Assembly (NCBI GenBank): GCA_030549775.1
Contig: CM060171.1
Location: 141,268,859-141,332,858, forward strand
From: Tamarix chinensis
Lineage: Eukaryota > Streptophyta > Magnoliopsida > Caryophyllales > Tamaricaceae
DNA: 64,000 bases
Direction of reading: 5' to 3'
Below the pieces are notes generated by a model, which worked only from the letters and a program-made list of their open reading frames with translations, was not told the origin of the DNA and did not search any database. This document shows positions 12,334 through 23,139 of this stretch, one piece after another; position 1 is the stretch's first letter; each line of letters begins with the position of its first letter. The position numbers and the translations under genes are program-made.

Positions 12334-12435
12334 AATCATCCCGAGTGCCGTTGCACCTTCCGATAAGTCAATTATCATGAGTTCCGAAAGATCAAAGTCC
12401 GAAATCATCCCGAGTGCCGGTGCACCTTACGATAA
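12334..12435 (+). repeat. 33-bp direct repeat across the SOT1 start codon
   Basis: 12334-12366 (leader) and 12403-12435 (codons 9-20) match at 31 of 33 bases and are 69 bp apart, a multiple of three. The leader copy is also in SOT2 (43048-43080) but absent from the SOT3 pseudogene, where unrelated DNA stands in its place. Confidence 0.88.
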
Positions 12436-13399
12436 TTTTGTTGAATATGAGGGATTTTGGTACTCTCCAACGTTCTTAGAAAGGATCAAAGCTGTGCAAA
12501 AGGAATTCAAGGCTGAACCTACGGATATTATTTTATGCAGCTTTCCTAAATCTGGCACCACATGGCTTAAGGCTCTAGCGTTTTTCATTATGTTTAGGGC
12601 CAAGGCTAAGGAAATCGATAGTGATCCAGTAGCCATTGCTAATGCTCCTGCTCCTACTACCAACGGGCACACTAAGGCGTTAGGAAATCCTTTGTTGGCA
12701 CTTAATCCGCATGAGTGTGTCAAGTTCCTTGAGGCAACCCCAAGTACAGAAACTCAAAGCTTAGATCCAAGCCTCTCCTCAAGCATGAAGCTCCCAAGAC
12801 GACGACTTTTAGCCACTCATATTCCTTACACATCCTTACCTAAGTCTGTCATTGAATCGGGATGTAAAATGGTCTATATTTGTCGGGATCCAAAAGATGT
12901 TTTGGTTTCCCTCTGGCACTTCGGCCGAAAAACCTTCCCCCGGTTTCAAAGGCTTACCTTTGAAGACGCGTTTGAAAAGTTCTATCATGGAGTGGAACAG
13001 TGGTCGCCGATTTGGGATCATGTAATGGGATTTTGGAAGGCTGCCCGTGAGCGAGACGATAAGGTATTGTTCATAAAGTACGAGGACTTGAAGAGCCAAA
13101 CTTCATATTATGTAAAAAAGTTGGCGGACTTTCTTGAAGAGCCTTTTTCGGCAGAGGAGGAAGCAAATGGTCAAGTCGACAAAATTATCGAGTTTTGTAG
13201 TTTGGAGCATCTCCGCAGCTTGGATGTCAATAAAAATGGAACATTTTCTTCTATGGGACATGTTCTCGACCGCAATGTATTCTTTAGAAAAGGTCAAGTT
13301 GGAGATTGGAAAAACCATCTATCTCAGGAGATGAAAGAAAGGTTGGACAGCATTATTCAAGAGAAGCTCAAGGGCACCGGCCTGACCATCACTGCGTAA
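12377..13399 (+). CDS. cytosolic PAPS-dependent sulfotransferase (SOT1)
   Basis: The 340-residue product has the size and motif order of plant soluble sulfotransferases, which move sulfate from PAPS to hydroxyl groups of small molecules such as flavonoids, steroids or hydroxyjasmonate. The 5'-phosphosulfate loop PKSGTTW is at residues 57-63, the probable catalytic histidine is His148 in LATHIPYTSLP, the 3'-phosphate motif YICRDPKD is at 167-174 with Ser178 after it, and the C-terminal RKGQVGDWKNH is at 304-314. There is no signal peptide or membrane segment, so it should be cytosolic. The gene is intronless, as many plant SOT genes are. ATG 12377 is the first Met after the TATA box that gives the full domain, and SOT3 has the same start. 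SOT2 is its near-identical copy. The acceptor substrate cannot be read from sequence. Confidence 0.95.
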   Translation: MSSERSKSEIIPSAGAPYDNFVEYEGFWYSPTFLERIKAVQKEFKAEPTDIILCSFPKSGTTWLKALAFFIMFRAKAKEIDSDPVAIANAPAPTTNGHTKALGNPLLALNPHECVKFLEATPSTETQSLDPSLSSSMKLPRRRLLATHIPYTSLPKSVIESGCKMVYICRDPKDVLVSLWHFGRKTFPRFQRLTFEDAFEKFYHGVEQWSPIWDHVMGFWKAARERDDKVLFIKYEDLKSQTSYYVKKLADFLEEPFSAEEEANGQVDKIIEFCSLEHLRSLDVNKNGTFSSMGHVLDRNVFFRKGQVGDWKNHLSQEMKERLDSIIQEKLKGTGLTITA

Positions 13400-14127
13400 T
13401 AACAAACAACCTACATTATTCAAGAGAAGACGGACGATTAACTTCTCTTGGCTGCTTCGTGTGTTGAAGACGATGACACGGACTATTCTCTAATTTATTA
13501 CCACTACTAGATTTCCCTTAATATTTGTTGTGTCTCTTTGCAATTTTTGATGAATGCGTAAAGAAATCGTCTTCGATCGGTCTGATGACCGCTTTATTAT
13601 ATATTACTACTCTTCGATCATTTCCTTTAATATATATGTATACGTACCTAGGAGTTTTTATTCCTTGGCGTTTTTGGCCCCAAAGTGTCTTTGGCACTTT
13701 TCAATCCTTGTTATGAATTATAAAAAAAAAAGTTGGTTGGAAGTGGTGTAGGAATCACAGTTGCATGAAGAACCACAGGACAGAATCTCATGTTTCACAT
13801 TTCTGGAATGTTTAGAATGATTTGTGTAATTATTTTATTTAAATAATATTTTAATTAAATTTCAAAAATTATAAAAATTTATAGAAAGGTAGGTAATAAT
13901 TTTAGAAACTCAAATATACAAAAGTATTGGGTCTTAAAGTTGGTTTGAAGATTGATGAATGGAAAACGAGCAAAAACAGTAAAAATGAGAGTAAAAATGA
14001 ATAAGTTGCGAAAACTCATTTTTTTGCAAATATACAAAATGATTAATGGAAGCGAGAGTTCTAATTGTCATGGATTGATGGAAAATATTTTTGTAATTCT
14101 AAATATATATAAATATTTGGTATCAGA
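13400..14127. other. SOT1 3' flank
   Basis: Probable 3' UTR and flanking DNA. It is shared with SOT2 (44114-44841) almost base for base, and in part with the inverted SOT3 copy. From about 13860 the sequence also has an inverted, diverged relative inside 39290-39870. Short open frames here are conserved between the two blocks only because the DNA is; I see no gene. Confidence 0.6.
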
Positions 14128-14432
14128 TATAGCACACCAAATTGAATGGAGTGTTATAAGGATTGATCTACCTACTTATATCAACATAGTATACTATTCT
14201 TTTGGTGATTTTATCCTAAGAACTATATAGTTAAGTGTGATGACTGTGGAATAGTTTTCAGGATGGGTGACCCTCCCAGAAAGTTTCAAAAATTTTCTGA
14301 TAATTTTTTGGGAAGTGTGTAAGTGATAACAATGCTTGTCGAAAGGAATCATGTTGATTTGTGGAGTCAACCAATCAATCTAAAAAACTCTAGAGTAGTC
14401 CTCACGTGGTTATATCGACTCGTAGTGTTACA
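14128..14432 (+). mobile_element. Cassandra-like solo LTR with a 5S rRNA-derived segment
   Basis: About 305 bp from TATAGCACACC to GTGTTACA. It holds a stretch (14229-14286) that follows plant 5S rRNA: AGTTAAGTGTG corresponds to the internal A box and GGATGGGTGACCCTCCC to the C box. A related inverted segment near 39640 lacks these 300 bases, so an empty site exists. No clear target-site duplication remains. The part from 14340 to 14432 also resembles the end of the TRIM at 841-1497. This is a retroelement piece and not a working 5S gene. Confidence 0.66.
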
Positions 14433-15770
14433 TAATAACTTATTTGATGACCAATGGTTTAAAATTGACAAAGATAGCTAAAATCATTCAATCCCGTACA
14501 CATATTTTTTTCCTTGTGATTTAATGATTCATAAGGAATGGGTGAGACATGAATGAAGAGAATGGAAAAATAAACTCAGAAATATTTTTGGCTCAATTTA
14601 CAAGTTTCTAACAGGTTGAAAAGAGTGAAAACATAGAAATAGGAAGAATTATAATAAAATGCTTTTTTTACAAACGAGAAAAATGATTGATGGAATGTTT
14701 AAAATAAACACGAACATAACGGATTTAGATAATTTAGTATATATGTTTTTAGGAGACTTGTTACTAGCCTAATCACGTATAGTAATTGAGGTTTGAGAGA
14801 ATGAGGTATTACAAAACGTGTCACATGTTTTATGTTCTTTTTCTATTTTTTGTGTGTTTTTCTTTTTCCTTATTTGTGTGATCTTTGGTTTATTTCTATC
14901 TTAAATTATTTCCTTTTTTTTCTCTTTTTATTCTTAAAAAATATTATCACACCTACAACCACATGCACATTTGAGTTTATTTACTTTATGATTGAACCTA
15001 GAATCTCTGATTTATGTTTGGTTGGTCAAGATGTTATCTGTGAGAGTTTTTGTTTTCTTTTACTTTAACTTTAAACTGTAGGGATATAGGAACGACTTTC
15101 ATCCTAATCTACATAATTAATACCTAAACATATATAGTGACTCTTTGGTTACTAGAGAAATATAAAAAATAAAAAATAAAAAAATGAATTCTATCACACT
15201 AAGTACCTAGCACCACACCCTTAGAAGTATGCTTGTCACATCGGTAGGTGTTACTTTTGATTGGACTATATAAAAAAATGAAATAAAAATTATTATTCAT
15301 TTGAGGCCTTGAGTATAAAAAGGATGAGCTAAGTGTGAATTGATATGTGTCTATCATATGAGGGATTTATAGGGAATTGACTGAAAGAAAAATTATGCTA
15401 ATCCTATTTTCCGACATTGATGAGTTGACTCACTCTCATTCACATACAAAACACTTACAAATACATCATCTCCAATGTAAGACGTGAAACATGATTTATG
15501 TTTCACTTTGGATTGAGTGAATCACTTATACATGTGAGCTTAGATGAAGTTGGACACCTTTGCATTTACTTGTTATCTTTCCTATCATTTTCTATATCTT
15601 GACCATACATCTTGACATGTGTGCTCCATTCATTTTTCTTGAGGAAAAGCAAAGATTCAAGCATGTGGGAGTGGATAAACTCTAATACTTTCATTTTTTT
15701 AATCATTTACTACTTTCTTGACAAGTTATGTAGAAAATGTTGGAGTTAAGCAAGGAATTAGAATAAAAAG
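14433..15770. other. duplicated intergenic DNA
   Basis: No gene supported. The same DNA recurs at 45147-46485. A T-rich frame at 14832-15068 gives the same peptide in both copies, but it is dominated by Phe and Leu with no domain, so I treat it as chance. The first 350 bases have an inverted relative within 39290-39640. Confidence 0.5.
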
Positions 15771-16460
15771 TGTGAGCTTGTGACTCGTATTTGGTGTGTA
15801 GAATAGCTTGGATTGGTGTGTGAAGTGTTTCGGAGAAATTTGAAGTAGAACTGTGAGCTGTTCTGGAAAGATGTGAATATTTTACATTGAAGAAATTATA
15901 ATTTGGAAATGTGCTGAACATGAAAGTTGTAGATCTTTCTGTTAGCTTTCGAACGCATCAAGAATTAGCTCGATCGGAGGTCCGATGAAGAAGTTGTGGC
16001 TGAAATACTGAAGATTGTCAGGATTGGAAATAAACACGGGGGGCCCGTGTTTTGGAAACACGATCCGTGTTTTTCCATCAGGAAAATATGTTCTGTTTTT
16101 CAGGAGAGGCCGAGAGATAGAAAATAAACACGGGGGTACCGTGTTTTTTTGGTTTTTTTCGCTCCGCTTCGGTTTTCGCTAATGACAGTCTCGTATAGTA
16201 TAAATACCATGCGATTAGAACCCTAATCAAAGAGCGAACGCCGTCTTCTTCTCCTATTGAGTTCTATTGTAATTCCTTGATGAATTGAGTGATTTATGTG
16301 AGAATTTCTTTGATTCTTTGTAATCACAATTACTTCACATCAATAAGATCATCTGTTTCCCCAATCTGTGTTCTTGAGTGTTATTCTCTTCTCAATTCTT
16401 GTGTGTTCTAATTGATTCTAATTAGATCTCATTTTTCCGAATTGGTATCGATCCACAACA
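15771..16460 (+). mobile_element. solo LTR, probably copia-type (690 bp)
   Basis: It starts TGTGAGCTTG, ends ATCCACAACA, and is flanked by a perfect 5-bp duplication AAAAG (15766-15770 and 16461-16465). The duplicate block at 46481 has a single AAAAG and no insert, which gives an exact empty site. It contains a TATAAATA box near 16199 and a T-rich U5-like tail. No coding part is present. The copia assignment rests only on length and the layout of the ends. Confidence 0.85.
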
Positions 16461-16465
16461 AAAAG

Positions 16466-16927
16466 AAAGTCAAGAGAAGCATGGGAAGAATCTACATGTC
16501 CTCCCAATGTCTAATAACATGGGAGTGTTGAAATATAGAAGAAGTTACAGTGAAAATGAATTTTCTAGACCCAAAAAAGCACATGACTATTGATGAACAT
16601 GGTTGTGTAGACTTGTAATGCGAATACTAGGTCTTTGGCTCCAACAAGGCCTTGTTGGGTGTCAGTTTCATTTTTTCTCCATGACATTAAGGAGATAAAC
16701 GGTTACATTAGTGGCATTTTTTTTAACAGCTAATAGATCGTGCACAAAGCATTTTTAGAGGCTCTAGTTCATCCTTTTAGCTCTCTCTTTTCATCTTGAT
16801 TCTAAAGCTAGATTTAATTTTGAAGCTTTGTAATCGTTTGGATCCAATGATCGACTCTTCATATCGTCAACACGTTGGTTCTATCGTCTAATCTATTACC
16901 CTATTTATTTCACCCATATCTAATTTC
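16466..16927. other. end of the SOT1 duplicated block
   Basis: No gene seen. This is the last part of the sequence that was copied to 39933-46941; similarity to the copy stops at TTC (16925-16927). Confidence 0.6.
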
Positions 16928-17600
16928 TCTATTGTGTATATTGATTTAGCTATGAGTAAGTATATTTCTTTACTAGGATTGGATCGAGTCTAAATTATTA
17001 ATTAATGATAAATTAGTTTAATTTCCTTTCTAATTGCTTGAACTCAATTGTTAGTTCTTCGTTTATGGTTGATTTTCTTGATTCCCAATTTGACTAGATA
17101 TAGGTATTTAATTGAAGAACTAAAAGGTAAAGATTAATAACCTGAAATCTAATAATTGAATAGGAGAATCAAACCAGAAAATTAGGCTAGAGTCTATTGG
17201 GGATTTTACTAGTTTAGCATAGAACATAAAGTATTTATTTTGATTTAATACCATAAAAATATGTTATTAAATTAAATTAGGTATGACCATTCGACCTTGA
17301 AAGAGACTATTAGTTAATTTAGGCTATTTCACCCTATCAAATTTAAGTAATTATTTAACAATTAAATTGATTATTCATTAATTATCGATTTATGATGAGA
17401 CTACAATCCTATGCTTTGAATTAGGTTTTTTTTTTCTTACTACTATTAACATTACCAATTGATTTTATTTTGTTAGTCATTTTTCACTTTTCGAGTTTAA
17501 TTCATCTAGATAGCTAAAATAGTAAAGATTCGATACTCGATAACGAAGTCTCTATGGGATATGATCTTGACATGCTATAATGAGTCCGTGTGATTCCAGA
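16928..17600. other. unassigned AT-rich DNA
   Basis: I see no reading frame or element end. Near 17540 the string CTCTATGGGATATGATCTTG resembles a phrase common beside LTRs of plant retroelements, but this is weak. Confidence 0.3.
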
Positions 17601-17639
17601 TTTAGCCCATCAAATTTACCCTATATAGTTGACATGGGG

Positions 17640-17940
17640 ATGCATTATGTGGCGGTCTGAAACTACCGCATATAGCCTTCTTTCAACGGCCGTTTATTCC
17701 ATTTTTCTATAGTGGTGAACCACCACTTATAACTAAAATGAGATGTTTTGAAAAACATATTTTCATAAGCTATAGATAATGTTTTTAATTTACAACCACT
17801 GCCTATACCTTAGAAGATTTTTTTTGAAATATTGCTTAAAGGAATAGACAACGGTTATAAATTATAGTCATCATCTATATTGCATATTAGAGGATGGTTT
17901 TAATTTAAAATCGTTGTTTATTCCTTCATATATATTTTTT
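17640..17940. mobile_element. CACTA-like (En/Spm) terminal and subterminal DNA
   Basis: Short repeats in both orientations alternate here, such as GGCGGTCTGAAACTACCGC, CAACCACTGCCTATA, ACAACGGTTATAAATTATAG and ATCGTTGTTTATTCC. This is typical of CACTA subterminal regions. CCATTTTTCTATAGTG at about 17699 reads in reverse as CACTATAGAAAAATGG, close to a CACTA end. The opposite end and a 3-bp target duplication were not found. Confidence 0.45.
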
Positions 17941-17994
17941 TTTGGTTTTATATTTTGAACATTTTGTAGCCTACATGACTATTCATTACCATTA

Positions 17995-18190
17995 TCGATT
18001 TCCATTTTCCACCCCATCTATTGTTCTTTTTATAGCCATGCCTATTCTCTCATAATATCCATTTCGACAAGATCTACGTTAAACTAGAAGAAATTAGATT
18101 GGATGAGGAAGAGGAGACATGATAGGAACATCTCTACAATCTATTTTATTATCTTTTGTGAAAAAAATTAGATCTATCTTCGATATCTTC
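17995..18190. repeat. dispersed repeat shared with 30050-30235
   Basis: Around 190 bp align well with 30050-30235 on the same strand, including the string CTACGTTAAACTAGAAGAAA and an ACATCTCTACAATCTATT run. It lies just upstream of the Mutator fragment and may be part of that element. Confidence 0.7.
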
Positions 18191-18336
18191 AAACTAGAAG
18201 AAAATATGTGTTCTTACTAAAAATGATAATTATACAAGATTCCATGCTCCCATTTACTGGTATATTGTATTTATCATAGCTTTTATGGTAGATACAATGT
18301 TGGTACATTTTATCATACACAAAACTAGTTAAAGAG

Positions 18337-18590
18337 TTATGCATCAATATTCCATCCTATCCCTGATGAAGGTTATTGGGAGTCTTATAATGGGCCTATC
18401 ATCATACTGAATAAGTCTTGGTTAACCGGCAGAGGAATACATGAGAGACAAAGAAGATCTAATGAAATGGATCGAGAGTAGGGAAATAGGGTACAAAGAT
18501 GCAAAGCTTGTGGAATAAATGGGCATAATAGCTGCCATTGTGATGTTAATAGAAGAGGACATGATCAAAATCGTCCAAGTGCTTCATAAA
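18337..18590 (+). pseudogene. C-terminal fragment of a Mutator-like (MULE) transposase
   Basis: The frame reads through HPIPDEGYWESYNGP, then a stretch rich in Arg, then a zinc knuckle of the form C-x2-C-x4-H-x4-C at about 18498-18542 (CKACGINGHNSCHC). This order (a YW-P motif, a basic NEMD-type string, then a CCHC knuckle) is the usual end of plant MuDR-type transposases. At least one in-frame stop is present and the catalytic core is not visible upstream, so it is a relic. Confidence 0.62.
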
Positions 18591-18829
18591 ACTCAGTAGT
18601 TGATGTTGTATACCCCTATACTTATAGCCTTTGGTATATTTTTATTGTTGTATTATATGTTGTTTTATTTTGTAGTGTAAGTAGTTGAGTAATTTAAAGT
18701 ATGTAATGCTAAACGCTTATATTAAATGATGTTAGTATGTAATTTTGGATACCCCTATCCTTACAGCCTTCGATAGATTTATTCAAATTATTTGTATGTC
18801 TTGTATATTGCAGGCGTCATTTATCCCTA

Positions 18830-20870
18830 TGGATCCTATACATGGTATTTATCCTAGGCTTGAAGAGCTGTCCATTCTAGTAGAACATCATAAACACCAT
18901 TCATCTGATATATTATAGATTGTAGATGAAAAGCTAAAGTATCAGTGTTTTTGTGGAGATCTGTAGATGCCAAATATAAGAGCCCATAGATATTTTTTCA
19001 TTTCTAACTTCATTAATTTGCTGCACCTATGATACATGCAGCTTGATGGGGTCCTAATTACAGTGCTAGTTGAAAGGCGGCGTCCAGAAACACATACTTT
19101 TTATATGAGAGTAGGCAAGATGATGATCACGCTTAAGGATGTGGTTGTGATGTTAGGATTGCCTATTTGTGGGATACCAATAGCTGGAATGAAAGGGATG
19201 GATCATAGGCAGATGTGCATAGATATTTTTGGTATAGAGCCAACTGATGTAGACATAAAAGTTAAATCATTAGATCTACTTTGGCTTAATACAAACTTAG
19301 GAGAGCTGCCTCATGAAGCCAATGACATGGAGATATAGGTGCATGCTAAGGCACAGATCCTCACAGTGATAGGGAAGTTTTTATTCCCTACTAAACAAGG
19401 TCGTAAGGTGTCATTACTATTTCTATAGTTTATACAAGACATAGATGGAATGCGTATTTTTAGTTAGGGCTTAACCATATTGGCCTGTCTATACTATGGT
19501 TTATGTCTTGCTTTGTCCAGTGGTACTAAAGAAATTGTTGGTTGCTTAGTTTTGTTATAGGTACTTATTTTTGGATATCATATGTTATGTTTTTCATTAA
19601 TATCCTATGTTATTTTTAATAATTTTTATCTTATAGCTTTGTTCATGGGAGAGGATTCCCATAGGAGTTCCAGCTATTTTATGTGTTGATGTAGTGGGCC
19701 ATCGTCAATGATTACCTAATGTTAGCATTGATGTTGTCAATGTGGCTAAGGTAAGGAGATCATTAGTGCAAATGCTATTACTTGTCTATGGCAATTTTTT
19801 ATTGTTATGTGAGTTCTTTATCCTACTTTAAAGATACGATTATGATGGGAGGAAAATTTTTGTAGATGAGTGGGAATAAAAAGCTTTTATAGAAATCCCA
19901 ATGGGTCTTTGGGATTTTACAGAGACTATTTAGATTCGATGAGTGAGGTATGCATGAACGCCCACTTTCCTCATTGTTCCTAATTTTTTTTAAAGATATA
20001 CTCAATATTGATATGTTTTTATTTGAACGTATATTGAGTAGGTGATTTGGATGCCTAATGTTGATATGTATGATGACCTATCGCCATCAATCTTAGCAAA
20101 CAATGCATTATGGACCTGGCATTCTCCTATTATTTTTCAAGAATTTGCAGAGTCATATTATCTTGACTATGTTTTGAGACAATTTGATATTGTGCAATCG
20201 TTTCCTGCATTACTACATCGATTAAATGAAAACATTTATAAAATGGATGGGCAAGGTAAGCACTTCACAAATTGGTAGGAATTCAATATTTAATACATTC
20301 AGGAATAGATTCATAGCAAGGATGTTGCCACCGTAACTTATGATGAATGTCCCAAATCTTTGCAATTAGATGCCAATTATATGGAGTAGTACTGGTGTGT
20401 AACTCGCCTTCTGATTACACCATCCACTTTACCACGGGAGTGTCAGATTCATACATCTCAATACCAAATATGTGCATGTATAATACAAAAATTGGTTTAC
20501 CATGTTATTGTGTATATTATATAGTATATTCTTTGTTTCATTAGGGGTATGGCATTCTTACTTAACTGTTTTTATAGTAATTAGTTCAAGACTATTAAGT
20601 CCATGGTTGAAAAAATGAAGTGTGCATTTGAAACCTCAACTAACCTTGTCGAATGTCAAACAACAATAGACGAAGTAGTGTGTACATGGGTGAGGCATGT
20701 TTGCAAGAAATTGGTGAAGACGTGGAATAATCTCAGGAAGAAGACCAAGAGGAAGAGGCTAATGGAAGTGCAAGAGGAAGAGGTAGAGGTAGAGGTCGAA
20801 GAGTAAGAGGGAGAAGATACACTCAAGAGCATGATTTGTTTCAGTCTCAAATTACTTAGCTCACACAAAT
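18830..20870 (+). pseudogene. plant mobile domain (PMD) gene, broken
   Basis: The pieces follow the order of plant mobile domain (aminotransferase-like PMD) proteins such as MAIN and MAIL1, and their transposon-borne relatives. An exon from about 18830 has two stops. The main exon starts at about 19036 with LVERRRPETHTFYMRVG and VVMLGLPICG. After a stop it continues through LTILACLYYGLCLA (about 19470). A further exon from about 19636 has a W-E-R-I-P-I-G string, and 20042-20278 has LRQFDIVQSFPALLHRL. An acidic and Arg-rich tail ends near 20806. At least five in-frame stops occur, some TAG for Trp, so it is dead. It lies directly after a MULE transposase end, and PMD genes are known to be carried by Mutator elements. 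Confidence 0.72.
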
Positions 20871-23139
20871 TTTTAGTTCTTCAAGAACATCAAAGTGAAC
20901 AAGGCATTCATTTTTGTATGAATAATTGTTTATTTTATTTTGAAATCATTTGCAATAACACATTTCTTTAAATTTGGTAGAAAAATGTTTATTCATGGTG
21001 TTATTGTAATACCCCAAAATTTTCAAAAATCTATATTTTAATAAATAACTTTTTTGAAATAAAATTTGCTTGTAAAATTATTTATTTTAATTATTTTATG
21101 GATTTTAGAGTATATAAATTTGGATAAGATTATTTAATAAATTAAATATAGATATTTTGCTAATTATCATATTATTTTATTTAAATAATTTTCCAAAACT
21201 AATATTTTACCAACTTTATCCTTTTTAAACTAAAGTATTAGATTATAATAAATTAAATTATTAAATTAAATAATTTACCAAGAATATTATATTTTATGAT
21301 TTTATAAATTAAATTAAATTACTTTTCCTATTTTTCCATTTCCCCCTTTTCCTTTTTTTCCTCTTTCTCCTTTCCTTTTTCTTTTTCCTTTTCCCTCGGG
21401 CTGCTTCGCCAGGCCAGCCCTCCCCCACGCATTTGGGCCAGGCCCGTCTCTCCCGCCTCCCTCCTTCTCTCCCTCACGTGCCCCCCAGCACGCCAGCCCG
21501 CACTCCTTTCTTTCGCCCCTAGACCAGCCGACTTCCTTCTTTTTCTACGCCGGTTCAGCCGCCAGTCCCTTTCTTCTTCTCCTTTCTTCCTCCTCCCACG
21601 CCCGACTCTCTTTTCTGCCATTGTCGAGCGCCGACCACCACTCTGCACCTGCCACCACCACCTGCTCCCTCTCCCTCTCTCTTCCCCCGTCGTTTTTCTT
21701 CCCTTTTCGAGCCAAACCAGCCCTGGACCAGACCCTGCGTGCCCCTGTTTCTTTCCCCTTCTTCCCTGTCTTCCCTTGCCACCCGACCACCACCTGCCAC
21801 CTGCAGCACCAATCGCCGGCCAGCCCTGCCCCTCTCTTCTCCCTCTTCTTTTTCTTCATCTCCCAAGCCCCTCATTTGCACATTTTTTTGAGCCTATCAC
21901 CCTTCCCCGAGCTCCCTTTTCTCTCCTTCCTTCTCCCTCCATTCTCCTCCACGTTTTCTTATCACCACCGCCCACCGCCGCCTGAACCACCTCGCCCAGC
22001 CCCTGCGCCGCCCTCTGCCACCGCCTACTACCACCCTGCACCACCACACAGCCCCGTCGAGCCCTACACTCCCTCCCTTCTCGGCCCCTTTTCTTTTCTC
22101 CTCAGTTTTTTTCCCTTACCGTCAAGCCACCTGCAACCGCCTCTACCGCCTCCTTCCGGCCACCTCTGCCGCCACCCAACCCACCGTTCGACACCCTGCA
22201 ACCCCCTCTACAACCGCCATCCATTATTTGGCCGAAAACAGCCCTTGCACCCCTCCATTTTCCCTCCACTTTTCCTTCCTTCTCAACCCCTCCCCCTTGA
22301 CCCACTTCGACAGCCACCTTCGCTGCCTTGCCGCCGCCGTCTCCGCCGCCCTATGCAGCCGTGAAACCACCCTTAGCCTCCACCTACACCCCTTCTTCAC
22401 TTCTGCACCATTCACTTGCCTTAGAACCTCCCCCAACCACCTTCTTTTCTAGCCTAAATACCCTAACCCGAAAATAATGTATTTTGCTCCCTTCACCCTC
22501 TTTGAGCCTTTTTCCCCCATGGTTTTTGCATGAAACTCACGCTGCCCATGCAGCGTGAGCTCCCCCTTATTTTGGAATTTGTTTGGAGAATTTTTGAGGT
22601 ATATCCATATTTAATTAAAGTGTATTATTATTAAATAAATTTGTTTTATAAAGTTTTATCCTTTTTAACTTCTTATTTCTAACAATAATGATGGATATTA
22701 TTTTTAGGTGTTGAGTTGCTAATTATGCTTGGTAAGATTTGATATTTTGCGGGATTAAGGTAACCGTTAATCCTCCCTTAAATATATGGAAAAACGCATG
22801 CTAGCACATTTAGGGTTTGGTATGATTTTATGCATGTTTTGTATGCTTAGCATGATATGTATATGGTTTCTTATATTGTTTGATAAAAAGAAAAAGCATG
22901 ATAACTTTTGTGCCCTATGTAGGTATGTTAAATAAAGAAGGAGTTGGAATATGGATAGAAATGTTAAATACTTGTTTATGATGCACCATGTTGTTAATGC
23001 ATGAATGATGTTATTGTTTAAGGGTATTTTAGTAATTATGCTTATGAGGTATATAAATCAATGTGTGTAGTTGCTAATGAGTATTATGTTGAAAAATGAC
23101 AAGTTGGTGGACTTAGATGATAAAAATGAAGTATTAATA

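Noticed and set aside
14229..14286. 5S rRNA gene
   Set aside because: Only part of the 5S sequence is present, it is diverged, and it sits inside a Cassandra-like LTR.
14832..15068. 78-codon frame giving the same peptide in both SOT blocks
   Set aside because: The blocks are recent copies, so conservation is expected; the peptide is a Phe/Leu-rich reading of T-rich DNA.
21621..22364. 247-codon open frame in LTR copy B
   Set aside because: It is a Pro/Ser/Leu low-complexity reading of a pyrimidine-rich tract, with long open frames on the opposite strand too; it matches no domain and lies inside an LTR.
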